This document shows, one piece after another, positions 16,095 to 25,335 of a DNA stretch of 58,941 nucleotides. The translations under genes and the position numbers were made by a program. Within the stretch, counting starts at the first letter, position 1. Each line of letters starts with the position of its first letter. The DNA is from DASUTB01 sp036374835 (lineage in GTDB: Bacteria; Actinomycetota; Actinomycetes; Jiangellales; Jiangellaceae): the NCBI GenBank assembly GCA_036374835.1, contig DASUTB010000048.1:1-58941 (forward strand), written 5' to 3'. Below the pieces are notes generated by a model, which saw only the letters and a program-made list of their open reading frames with translations, was not told the origin of the DNA and searched no databases.

Positions 16095-16390
16095 GCACGC
16101 TGACGCTTGTGCTGGTCGCCGCGGTCATCACGATCGGCAGCAGGGTCGCGGCGTTGGCCGTCCTTCCGCCGCCGCCCGATGCGCTCGCCGGTGTCGTCGG
16201 ACGGCTTCCCGCCCCGCTGTTCGCCGCGCTCGCGGCGCATAGCCTGGTGGGCACCGACGGGAGCGGCCCTGAACCGGCGATCGTCGTGGCAGCGGTGTGT
16301 GCGCTCGCCGCCGCTGCTCGATGGCCGTCCCTCTTGATCACGTTGGCCGCAGGCCTCGGTGGTTTCGGAGCCGCGAGTCTCGTTCTCTAG
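16091..16390 (+). CDS. azlD: AzlD domain protein, small subunit of the exporter
   Basis: A 99-residue protein with three to four membrane segments and the family start MSTLTLVLVAAVITIGSRVAAL. It overlaps azlC by four bases (ATGA) and is its obligate partner. It ends 8 bp from the convergent CapA gene. Confidence 0.9.
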   Translation: MSTLTLVLVAAVITIGSRVAALAVLPPPPDALAGVVGRLPAPLFAALAAHSLVGTDGSGPEPAIVVAAVCALAAAARWPSLLITLAAGLGGFGAASLVL

Positions 16391-16397
16391 TTCTGCG

Positions 16398-17477
16398 TCA
16401 CTCTGGCGGTGTTGGGGAGAGGCCGGCGCAGTCGCGCAGTGCGTCCCAGTCGGCGGCGGCCTGCTCGGCGTCGACCCCTTCGACGACTCGCGGGCGGCCG
16501 TCCTGCTCGGTGAACGTCGGCGTGAACTCGTCGGAAACCACGCGGCCGTCGCGGATGGTCAGGGTGAGCACTCCGGACGTCGCCTCGGGTATCGAGTTCG
16601 GGTGGTACCACACGAAGTTGCCGAGCCCGTACGAGACGTAGGTCGAGCCGAGCCAGCCGGCGCCGAGCAGCACGTGGGCGTGCGAGCCGACGACGATGTC
16701 GGCACCGGCGTCGGCGAGTTGCTGCGCCAGTTCGGTCTGCTCGCCGATCGGGCAGTTCACCCGTTCCTCGCCCCAGTGCAGGTAGACGGTCACGATGTCG
16801 GCAAGGGACGCGGCGTCCTGCACCGCCAGGAGCAGCCGCTCCGGATCGCGTGCCGATGCGATGCCTGCGCCATCGGGTCCGGCCGACCACGCGGCGGCGG
16901 TGTGGTCAGGGACGTCGGACGCGGCCAGCACGGCGATCGTCGTGCCGTCGACGTCGATCACAGCGGGTTTGAACGCGGCACCCTCGTCCACGCCGACGCC
17001 CACGACGTCGAGCGGAGCGGCCGAGGCGGCGTCCAGCGTGTCCACCAGACCTTCCGCGCCGTAGTCGACGGCGTGGTTGTTCGCCATCGAGACGACGTCG
17101 ACTCCGGCGGCCGCGAGCGCGTCCAGCGCCTCGGGACCGACGCGGAACGTCCAGGCCTTCGGTTCGGGCGTGCCCCGTTCGGTGATCGCGGTCTCCAGGT
17201 TCACCATCGTCACATCGGCGGCCGAGAGCGCATCGGCGATGGCGTCCAGCGTTGTGTCGGGATCGGAGTCGAGAAGGTCGCGAACATCGTCCTCGAACAG
17301 CACATCGCCGGCGAACGCGATCGTCACGTCACGTGGGGTCGGTTCCGGTTCGTCGGTCGGCTCGACCGGCTCGAGAGTCATGCTCGGATCGCCGATCGCG
17401 ATCTCTTCCGTGGCCTCGTCACCGCACGCCGCGGCGAGCAGGAGCGCGGCCGTAATGGCCAACCCACGCCGGTTCAT
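16398..17477 (-). CDS. CapA-family lipoprotein
   Basis: A 359-residue exported protein. The signal peptide ends in LLLAAAC, so cysteine 18 or thereabouts is lipidated (a relaxed lipobox, since AAAC replaces LAGC), followed by an acidic/proline linker. The metallophosphatase-like CapA/PgsA domain has TIAFAGDVLF, VTMVNLETAIT, VVSMANNHAVDYG, VYLHWGEERV and DIVVGSHAHVLLG. Relatives take part in poly-gamma-glutamate capsule synthesis, but many actinobacterial CapA lipoproteins stand alone with unknown substrate. No capBC genes are nearby. The ATG at 17477 is the only start giving a signal peptide. Confidence 0.9.
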   Translation of the reverse strand: MNRRGLAITAALLLAAACGDEATEEIAIGDPSMTLEPVEPTDEPEPTPRDVTIAFAGDVLFEDDVRDLLDSDPDTTLDAIADALSAADVTMVNLETAITERGTPEPKAWTFRVGPEALDALAAAGVDVVSMANNHAVDYGAEGLVDTLDAASAAPLDVVGVGVDEGAAFKPAVIDVDGTTIAVLAASDVPDHTAAAWSAGPDGAGIASARDPERLLLAVQDAASLADIVTVYLHWGEERVNCPIGEQTELAQQLADAGADIVVGSHAHVLLGAGWLGSTYVSYGLGNFVWYHPNSIPEATSGVLTLTIRDGRVVSDEFTPTFTEQDGRPRVVEGVDAEQAAADWDALRDCAGLSPTPPE

Positions 17478-17533
17478 GGGGCGAAGGTTACTTTGCGCGG
17501 TTTGCCGCGGTTGCTGGACCCTGGCCGTAATAT

Positions 17534-17573
17534 GCCGTGCCCGCCGGACCATGGCGGTTCCGGCGGACACGGC
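17534..17573 (-). terminator. Long hairpin after the subtilase gene
   Basis: A 15-bp stem with one mismatch (GCCGTGcCCGCCGGA pairing with TCCGGCGGaCACGGC) around a 10-nt loop, starting 12 bp past the stop at 17586. No U tract. It insulates the CapA gene from the large subtilase transcript. Confidence 0.7.
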
Positions 17574-17585
17574 GTGCCTTGCCTC

Positions 17586-20500
17586 CTATTCGCGGGTGAT
17601 CTGGATCGGCACCGTGAGAGCGGTCGGCGCCGTGGTCGGGCCGAGATTCAGCTCGCCGAAGTACGTCTCTCCAGCGGCCATCTCGCGGGAGAACTCGACG
17701 GTGAGCGTGACGGGCTCACCGGCGGCGACCTGGCCGTCAGGTATGCCGGTGACCGTCAGGTCGTTGCCCTGGATCGCGTCGATGCTCAACGTGAACTCGG
17801 GCGATCCGCTGACGCTCCAGCCCTGGACCCAGACCTGGTAGTTGCCGTCCGCCGGTGCGATGAGCTCGACGAACTCGTTCGACGAACCGGTCGTCGACGA
17901 CCCGACGATCTCGCCATTGGTGAACGTGCCGTCGCCGTTGGCGTCGTACACCACGAACAGGTCGAGGTCATCGGTCCCGAGCGCGGTCGAGACGGTGAGC
18001 CGCGACGCGTGCTCGAGTGTGATGTCCTTCTTCACGCTCGCCGAACTCGGATCGTTCGGGTCGTCCTGCGCCGCCGTCTCGGTCGTGACGATGGGCTGAC
18101 TCAGCCCGAACGCCTCGGCGGCCAGGCCTTCGAGGTCGAAGCTGGACGAGAACGTGACGTCGAAGCTGCCCGTGTCCGCACCGGTCGCGATATCCACGGC
18201 GGACGGTGCGACCGAAGCTCCGCCGACCGTTGTGGTGAATCCGGTGTGGAACTCGTCACCTTGCCAGCCGACCTGGTGCAATGCGACGGCGTGCAGGCCT
18301 TCCTGAACCGGCGCGGTGACCAGGTCTTCGGCTCCACCGGTGGCGGTGTTGAACCTCCAGACGCCGGCGCCGGTGTTCGTATTCGGGCTGCCGCCGACCT
18401 GATCCAGCACGTACGGCGCGCCGAACGTGGTGTCCGGGAAGACCTGGAAATGGTTCGCCGATCGGCCGAACACCAGGGTGTCGATGTCGGTGTACGGCGC
18501 GACCCCATCCCACTCGGTCTTGGTCATGAACAACGACCCGTCGGCCGGCTCTTGCGGAACATCGAAGAAGAAGAACCGCCAGTCGCCGGACTCGGCTCGC
18601 CATGTCCAGTCGCTGGCCCCGAACACCGACCCGTTGTTGTACAGCAGGTCGTCCTGGGCCGCCTCGACGTCCGGACCGCCGAACTCGACCGACCCGGTGA
18701 TCGCACCGTTCTCGTCCTGGCCGACCTTCGCGGCGACCGCGACCGTGACCGGAACGACGATGGAGTCGGCACCGTCGGTCAGCAGGATCGCGCCGGAGTA
18801 CATGCCGTATGGCGTGTCCACCGGGACGTCCACCGTCGCGGTGAACGATCCGGACGCCGTCGCCGGTGTCGTGATCCAGGACCAGTCGGCGTTGGAGTAC
18901 CAGTCGATCTGGATCTCGAAATCGGTGACCGGGATCGAGCCGGTCCGGCTGTTGTGCTGGAGCCCGATGAACACACCGTCACCGCCGCGGTCGGCGGGGT
19001 CGCGGACGAAATTCATCAGGGCGTTGGCGCCGGCCCGGTGATACATGAACCGCACGTACTCACCCTCGTCGATCTCCGCATTGGCGAAGTCGATGTCGGC
19101 GAAGCCGTCGATGTTGGACGACGTACCGAGCAGCGGATGGTCGACGACGCCGTCATTGTCGTCGTCGGTCCACAGGTTGCCGTCGCCGTTGACGTCCGTC
19201 CAGTTGTACGTGAGAAGCCGCCACGCCTGGTCGGCCGAGTAGTTGCCGTCCGGATCGAACTGATCATGTGGGAAGTTCATCCGCACCACCATCAAGTCCG
19301 CGTCCGAGTGCGCTTCGACCCGATCGGAGATGTCGATCAGGTAGTCGGGCGCGTTGAAGTTGTACGGACTCTCCGTCGACACGTGCTCGGACGCCAGCGA
19401 GATCGTCTCGCTGTCGGTGCGCACCATCTGCCGGTCGGAGACCTGCCACGTGCCCGGCTCGGAGATCGTGAACTCCTGCGAGTCCGACCCGCCGGGTTCC
19501 ATGACGTGCGAGAAGACCTGGAACTCGTCGCCCCGGTAGTCCCCGGCCCGCCAATCGTTCGGCGAAATGGCTGCGTTCGCGCCGAGTGCGGTCTGCACGG
19601 CGTTGGCCGCGTCGACCGATCCGGCGCCCTGGATCAGGGAGTCGTACCCCAGGTCCTGCGCGGAGGATTTCAGGATGTCCTTGGCCGTCGCGTAGAACCC
19701 GGACGGAATCGAGCCTGCCGCGTCCCGCCAGGCCTGGTAGACCAGCGCCGTCGCGCCGGCTGCCACCGGAGCCGAACGGCTCGTGCCACCCCACGTGTTC
19801 CACGCGAACTGGCCGTTGAGCACCGCGTTCAGGGTGGCGTCTCCGGCCGAGAACGCACCGTCGGCGACAACGTCGACCCCGTTGCTCCCGGTGGCACCCG
19901 GTCCACGGTTCGACCAGACCATCACATCGTTGTCGACGATTTGGCTGGCCGCGTCGATCGAGTCCCATCCGGTACCACCGAACTGCGTGGAGGCTCCGAC
20001 CCCGATGCCCGCCGAAGGCGATGGCGGCGCGGTGGTTCCGAAACCCGGCGCGCCGTTGCCGGTGGAGAACAGTGGCGTCGTCCCACTGCCGTTGTGGATG
20101 ACATCGGCCTCTTGGCTGGCCGCGTCCCACCCGTCGTTGTCGACGTTGGAGGACCCGTAGGAGTTGGACGTCACGTCCACACCGTTGCGGGTGGACAGGA
20201 AGTAGCCGAGTTGGGTCGAGAACTCGAACGAGAAGTAGATGTCGCCGAACGGCGCCAGCTCGGCATCCGGCGCGCCACCGATGACGGCGCCCGGATACGT
20301 TCCATCCGGCAGGTCGCTGAACTCCGGAGCCAGCCCGTTGACAACACCCTGGCCGACGACGTTCGACGCGGTGGCCGTGCCGTGCCCGCCGATGGCCGGG
20401 TCGTAGTCACCCGACCAGGCGAGCAACTCGCCCGGGCCGTACGAGGTGTTCACCGCGCCGAAGACGTGCTGGCCACCAGGGATGGGGGTCACGCCGTCGG

Positions 20501-21707
20501 AGATGTAGTAGAGCAGGCCGCCGGACAGGTCGGTGTATCCGTCGCCGTTCATGTCGCGGTACGAGGCCGGCGAGTCCTTGGTGACGGGCTTCTCGTCGTC
20601 GAACCGGTAGTCGTTGTCCAGGTCGACGTACACCGTGTCGTAGACGCCCGCATCGTTGGGGTCGGCGACCACGAACGCCGGGCGCTCGCCGAACAGCGAG
20701 AGCAGGTGGTCGTCCGGGTGGCTGCCGAAACGCACGTCGCCGGACTTCGTGATTCCGGCCGGGAAGAGGTAGTTGTGCTGCTTGGTGCCGGCCGGGGCGG
20801 TGAAGTTCCGCGCGGGACCGGTCATCGTGGCGAACTTGACCGCACAAACGTCCTCGGCCTGCTTGTCCTCCCAGCCCGGGCAGGTGGCGGCGGTCGTCTT
20901 GGTGTACCAGGACAGGCCCTGGTCGACCAGATTCGGAGCGGCGAGCCAGATCAAGGTTCCGTACGGGTCGAACGCCTTCGGCCAGCCGTTCCAGCCGGCG
21001 AATGGCGCGTTCTCCCATGTTTCCCACGTGCCGATCAGGTCCGGGTGGCCGAAGTCGGTCCCGCCATCGAGCACGCCGACCACGGAGCCCTCGCCGGTGT
21101 AGCCGGCTTGCCACGCCTCGGCGAACTTATGCGTGCTCGCGTCGAGTACCGCGAGCTCTTTGAGCTCCTCGAAGTTGGACCCGGCCAGCGGCGGGGCGTC
21201 CGCGTACGGCACCTCCTTCTTGTAAAGCTCCCTGAGGATCTTGTTCTTGGTCGCGGCGTCCGGCCGGTTGCCGAGTTCCGGATCCGGAACGCCGTCCGGT
21301 TGCCCGGTCTGCTCGAAGTCGATCGGGCCGACGGAAACGACATCCTCGGCGCTGGCGAGCTTGGGTAGCTCCTGCACACCGATACGTCCCAGAACCAGGC
21401 CGGAACCGGCATCGTGAGCGATCTTGGCGTCGTCCAGGTAGCTCGCCGCCTCGGTCGCATCCGCACCCACCGTCGCGTAGACGTAGATCCGGTCGGTGCT
21501 GCCCTCGTCGATCTGGTCGCGGAGCCGCGGGTGGATCTTCGCGCGAGCGGCGTCGGCTTTCGAATTCACCTTTTCCGGCTGACCGTCGCCGCGTTCGCTC
21601 GGGGGATCGTCGCGGTCGGGCGGAGCGGCCTGCACCGCTGCCATTCCCCATAGCACTCCAATTACCGCCAGCGTGGCAATGAGTGCCCGTCTCAGCGTGC
21701 GGGCCAT
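17586..21707 (-). CDS. Large secreted subtilisin-like serine protease (S8 family)
   Basis: A 1373-residue exported protease. The signal peptide is residues 1-28 (cleavage after VQA), followed by a charged propeptide. The catalytic triad is D214 (VVGVLDGGTDFGHPDL), H442 (GGHGTATASNVVG) and S643 (GGTSRSAPVAAG). The 228 residues between Asp and His greatly exceed the usual 40-60; this insert carries calcium-type loops (DLDNDYRFDDE, DMNGDGYTD). The long C-terminal half is beta-rich, with more Dx[DN]xDG loops (DVNGDGNLWTDDDNDG) and a PPC-like domain near the end (DLDLFVVYDANGDGTF). No LPXTG anchor is visible. It is divergent from an ArsR gene 153 bp away. Confidence 0.92.
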   Translation of the reverse strand: MARTLRRALIATLAVIGVLWGMAAVQAAPPDRDDPPSERGDGQPEKVNSKADAARAKIHPRLRDQIDEGSTDRIYVYATVGADATEAASYLDDAKIAHDAGSGLVLGRIGVQELPKLASAEDVVSVGPIDFEQTGQPDGVPDPELGNRPDAATKNKILRELYKKEVPYADAPPLAGSNFEELKELAVLDASTHKFAEAWQAGYTGEGSVVGVLDGGTDFGHPDLIGTWETWENAPFAGWNGWPKAFDPYGTLIWLAAPNLVDQGLSWYTKTTAATCPGWEDKQAEDVCAVKFATMTGPARNFTAPAGTKQHNYLFPAGITKSGDVRFGSHPDDHLLSLFGERPAFVVADPNDAGVYDTVYVDLDNDYRFDDEKPVTKDSPASYRDMNGDGYTDLSGGLLYYISDGVTPIPGGQHVFGAVNTSYGPGELLAWSGDYDPAIGGHGTATASNVVGQGVVNGLAPEFSDLPDGTYPGAVIGGAPDAELAPFGDIYFSFEFSTQLGYFLSTRNGVDVTSNSYGSSNVDNDGWDAASQEADVIHNGSGTTPLFSTGNGAPGFGTTAPPSPSAGIGVGASTQFGGTGWDSIDAASQIVDNDVMVWSNRGPGATGSNGVDVVADGAFSAGDATLNAVLNGQFAWNTWGGTSRSAPVAAGATALVYQAWRDAAGSIPSGFYATAKDILKSSAQDLGYDSLIQGAGSVDAANAVQTALGANAAISPNDWRAGDYRGDEFQVFSHVMEPGGSDSQEFTISEPGTWQVSDRQMVRTDSETISLASEHVSTESPYNFNAPDYLIDISDRVEAHSDADLMVVRMNFPHDQFDPDGNYSADQAWRLLTYNWTDVNGDGNLWTDDDNDGVVDHPLLGTSSNIDGFADIDFANAEIDEGEYVRFMYHRAGANALMNFVRDPADRGGDGVFIGLQHNSRTGSIPVTDFEIQIDWYSNADWSWITTPATASGSFTATVDVPVDTPYGMYSGAILLTDGADSIVVPVTVAVAAKVGQDENGAITGSVEFGGPDVEAAQDDLLYNNGSVFGASDWTWRAESGDWRFFFFDVPQEPADGSLFMTKTEWDGVAPYTDIDTLVFGRSANHFQVFPDTTFGAPYVLDQVGGSPNTNTGAGVWRFNTATGGAEDLVTAPVQEGLHAVALHQVGWQGDEFHTGFTTTVGGASVAPSAVDIATGADTGSFDVTFSSSFDLEGLAAEAFGLSQPIVTTETAAQDDPNDPSSASVKKDITLEHASRLTVSTALGTDDLDLFVVYDANGDGTFTNGEIVGSSTTGSSNEFVELIAPADGNYQVWVQGWSVSGSPEFTLSIDAIQGNDLTVTGIPDGQVAAGEPVTLTVEFSREMAAGETYFGELNLGPTTAPTALTVPIQITRE

Positions 21708-21860
21708 AATGTCTCCTCCTTCGGCTCCACCCCATTGGAGAGCGTTGCGGCGTCAGATGGCATATGAGGCTATGACACCAATCAACATCTAGGTAGACCT
21801 TTGGCCGATCTGATAGTTCATGCCTTGCATCGCATATGCAGTTGGTGGCATATTAGGGCC

Positions 21861-22190
21861 ATGCTCACAACGTACGAAGTGCTCGCCCAGCCGGTTCGGC
21901 GTTCGATCCTGGACGTGTTGCGCCGCGGCGAGCGGCTCGTCGGTGAGCTCGCCGACGAGCTCGGGCTCACCCAGCCGACCACGTCCAAACATCTTCGGGT
22001 ACTGCGAGACGCCGGCCTGGTAACGGTGCGGGTCGACGGCCCGAAACGCTGGTATGCCCTGTGCCCCGAGCCGCTGGCCGAGATCTACGACTGGCTCACG
22101 CCGTATCGCTGGATGTGGGAGTCGCACCTCGACCGGCTCGGTGACCACTTGGACGACATGAACGACACCGAAGGAGAGACCGATGCCTGA
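21861..22190 (+). CDS. ArsR-family transcriptional regulator
   Basis: A 109-residue winged-helix regulator. It has AQPVRRSILDVLRRGERLVGELADELGLTQPTTSKHLRVLRDAGLV, a standard ArsR DNA-binding domain, but no cysteine metal motif (ELCVCDL type). It is followed with an 8-bp overlap by an SRPBCC gene, a pairing seen in many actinobacteria where the regulator controls its AHSA1-like partner. The start at 21861 is preferred to an upstream TTG/GTG because the domain begins right after it. The promoter region contains the 8-bp palindrome GCATATGC (21832-21839) with further GCATAT copies at 21759 and 21849 areas, a plausible operator. Confidence 0.9.
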   Translation: MLTTYEVLAQPVRRSILDVLRRGERLVGELADELGLTQPTTSKHLRVLRDAGLVTVRVDGPKRWYALCPEPLAEIYDWLTPYRWMWESHLDRLGDHLDDMNDTEGETDA

Positions 22191-23062
22191 CACGTTTCTT
22201 AGCCTCGACGGCCGCCCGGCGATCCGGATCGAGCGCGACTATCCGCACCCGATCGAGAAGGTTTGGCGGGCCGTCACCACGCCCGAACACCTCGGGCAGT
22301 GGTTCCCGAGCCCGGTTGAGCTGGAACTGCGGCCCGGCGGCGAGATGCGCTTCGGCGCGTTCGAAGGCCCGAGTGGGTCCGGCACCGTCGAGGTGGTCGA
22401 GCCACCCCGGCGGCTCACGTTCACTTGGGAGACGGACCGGATCATGTTCGAACTGACGTCGATCGGCGACGGCACCCGGTTCGTCCTGACCCATGCGTTC
22501 GACGACCGCTACGGAGCACCGAGCTTCGCGACCGGTTGGGAGCAGTGCCTCGCCGGGCTGCGTAGCGTGCTGGCCGGTGAACCGATGCCATCGTCGGACC
22601 GCGCCGTCGCCCGGCACGAGGAACTCGTCCACGAGTTCGGGCTCGACCGGCCCGAGGTGAGCGAGTCCGAGAGCGGCTGGACCGTGCGCATGGAGCGCCA
22701 GCTGACCTGCCCGGCCGAAGTGGCGTGGAACCTGTGGTTCGGCAAGGATCAGGAGACCGGCGAGCAGCGCGAGGCACCTGCCGTCGGCGAACCGCTCACG
22801 CCGTACATGGCACCGGACGTGGTTGTCGGCACGATGACCGAAGTGGACCTTCACCGGGTGCTGGCTTTCGACGTCACCCCGGCCGGTGGGCCCGGCGACC
22901 ACGTCCGGGTCGAGCTGACCGAAGGTACCGGGCACGGCGCGCGCGTCATCCTCACGGTCACCGGAACCGATCCCAGCGAGCGCGACGAAGCCGTCGAGGT
23001 GTGGGGAACCCGGGCGATCGGACACCTCGGCACCAAAGCCGCCGAATGGGCGATGGCGCAAG

Positions 23063-23070
<8 letters not shown>
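22183..23070 (+). CDS. Tandem SRPBCC (AHSA1/START-like) protein
   Basis: A 295-residue protein made of two SRPBCC domains. The first (1-150) has IERDYPHPIEKVWRAVTTPEHLGQWFPSPVELELRPGGEMRF and the typical GWEQCLAGL near its end. The second (about 165-295) restarts with VRMERQLTCPAEVAWNLWF. These domains bind hydrophobic ligands; the ligand here is unknown. Translation is coupled to the ArsR gene. The last 8 bp overlap the end of the convergent dehalogenase gene. Confidence 0.88.
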
Positions 23071-23947
<877 letters not shown>

Positions 23948-23973
23948 GCTCGTACCCTCGCACACGACGCGTA

Positions 23974-24061
23974 GTTCGATCACGTTCACCACCGGTGACG
24001 ACATCACACCATGCCCGCACGCATGGTGTGATGTGGCTACGCCTGCCGAACGTGATCGAAC
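23974..24061. repeat. Nested inverted repeat in a divergent promoter region
   Basis: Two perfect inverted repeats, one inside the other. The outer arms GTTCGATCACGTTC (23974-23987) and GAACGTGATCGAAC (24048-24061) pair over 14 bases. The inner arms ACATCACACCATGC (24001-24014) and GCATGGTGTGATGT (24021-24034) pair over 14 bases with a 6-nt loop CCGCAC. The spacers between them (13 bases on each side) do not pair. It lies between divergent genes (starts at 23947 and 24107), so it is not an ordinary terminator. It could be a regulator's double operator, a cruciform or a small mobile relic. Confidence 0.85.
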
Positions 24062-24106
24062 GACGGGCGCGGAAATTGTCAGAGGTGGCTGGCAGGATCA
24101 TTTGCC

Positions 24107-25315
24107 ATGGGCGTGAAGCGAACGAAGCTGTCGGCGGCCGAGGCACGGCGGGTGGCGCTGGCGGCGCAGGGGTTTGCCGACCGGCGGCCGGCCAGCCCCG
24201 ACCGGCGTGCGTTGCGCAGGGTGCTGGACCGGGTGGGCCTGATCCAGATCGATTCGGTCAACGTGTTGTCGCGGTCGCAGTACCTGCCGGTGTTCGCGCG
24301 GCTGGGGCCGTACTCGAACGGACTGCTCGACCGAGCCGCTGCGAAGGCGCCCCGGATGTTGTTCGAGTATTGGGCGCACGAAGCGTCGCTCGTGCCGGTC
24401 GCCATCCAGCCGTATCTACGGCACCGGATGGCCAATGTGCACAGGCATTTCGGCAGGTGGGCCGAGCGGATGCGGCAGGAGCGGCCGGGGCTGATCGATT
24501 GGGTACTGGACGAGGTCCGCCGGCTCGGGCCGGTCACGGCGGGGCAGATCGAGGAGGACGTTCCGAAGCGCACCGATCATTGGGGCTGGAACTGGTCCGA
24601 CGTCAAGACCGCCCTTGAGTACCTGTTCTATGCGGGCGAGGTCACCGCCGCCGGCCGTAACGGCTCGTTCGCCCGGCTCTACGACATTCCGGAGCGGGTG
24701 CTGCCCGCCGAGGTGCTCGCTACGCCGATGCCTCCGAAGGAGGACGCCGACCGCGAACTGGTGCGGATCGCCGCACGAGCGCACGGTATCGGCACGCCGC
24801 GATGCCTGGCCGACTACTTCCGGATCAAGGTGGACGACGCCCGCCGTGCGATCAGTACCCTCGTCGATGACGGTGACCTGATTCCGGTGACCGTGAACGG
24901 GTGGAAAGGCCCGACCTATCTGCACGCCGAGGCCCGGGTTCCGCGGCGGGTCGACGCACGTGCCTTGCTGAGCCCGTTCGACTCGCTGGTCTGGGAACGA
25001 CGGCGTACCGAGGAGCTGTTCGGCTTTCGGTACCGCATCGAGATATACACGCCTCCGGCGAAGCGAATCTACGGTTACTACGTCCTGCCGTTCCTGCTCG
25101 GCGAGCAGCTCGTCGGGCGGGTCGACCTCAAGGCGGACCGTGCCGCCGGCGTGCTGCGCGTCCAGGCCGCTTGGCGGGAACCGGACGCACCACCCGAGAC
25201 GGCCGAGGAGCTTGCCGCTGAGTTGCGATCCATGGCCGGCTGGCTTGGACTCGACGACGTGGTCGCGACCGAACGCGGCGATCTGGCACCGGAGCTGAAC
25301 AAGATCCTCGGCTGA
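24107..25315 (+). CDS. AlkX/YcaQ-type winged-helix DNA glycosylase
   Basis: A 402-residue member of the HTH_42 superfamily (AlkZ/YcaQ). The catalytic motif is QID: Q47 and D49 in VGLIQIDSVNVLSRSQYLPVFARLG, the QxD form seen in E. coli YcaQ (AlkX), which unhooks interstrand crosslinks, rather than the QxQ of AlkZ. Further landmarks are FEYWAHEASLVP, DHWGWNWSDVKTALEYLFYAGEV and LLSPFDSLVWERRRTEELFGFRYRIEIYTP. A role in DNA repair of alkylated or crosslinked bases is inferred from the family. The ATG at 24107 is preceded by AGGA; a GTG at 24113 is possible. Confidence 0.88.
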   Translation: MGVKRTKLSAAEARRVALAAQGFADRRPASPDRRALRRVLDRVGLIQIDSVNVLSRSQYLPVFARLGPYSNGLLDRAAAKAPRMLFEYWAHEASLVPVAIQPYLRHRMANVHRHFGRWAERMRQERPGLIDWVLDEVRRLGPVTAGQIEEDVPKRTDHWGWNWSDVKTALEYLFYAGEVTAAGRNGSFARLYDIPERVLPAEVLATPMPPKEDADRELVRIAARAHGIGTPRCLADYFRIKVDDARRAISTLVDDGDLIPVTVNGWKGPTYLHAEARVPRRVDARALLSPFDSLVWERRRTEELFGFRYRIEIYTPPAKRIYGYYVLPFLLGEQLVGRVDLKADRAAGVLRVQAAWREPDAPPETAEELAAELRSMAGWLGLDDVVATERGDLAPELNKILG

Positions 25316-25316
25316 T

Positions 25317-25335
25317 TGGCCGGCCTAGTCGGCCA
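25317..25335. terminator. Hairpin between convergent genes
   Basis: TGGCCG/CGGCCA with a 7-nt loop. It spans the GNAT stop codon and lies just after the glycosylase stop, and could end both transcripts. Confidence 0.5.

Noticed and set aside
16359..21368. A plus-strand open frame of 1669 codons
   Set aside because: It is antisense to the CapA and subtilase genes, whose products have clear signal peptides and catalytic motifs. Its sequence is low-complexity V/R/G/D-rich, as expected for a GC-rich shadow frame.
23974..24061. The nested repeat as a plain transcription terminator
   Set aside because: It lies upstream of both flanking genes, which are transcribed away from it, and there is no U tract.
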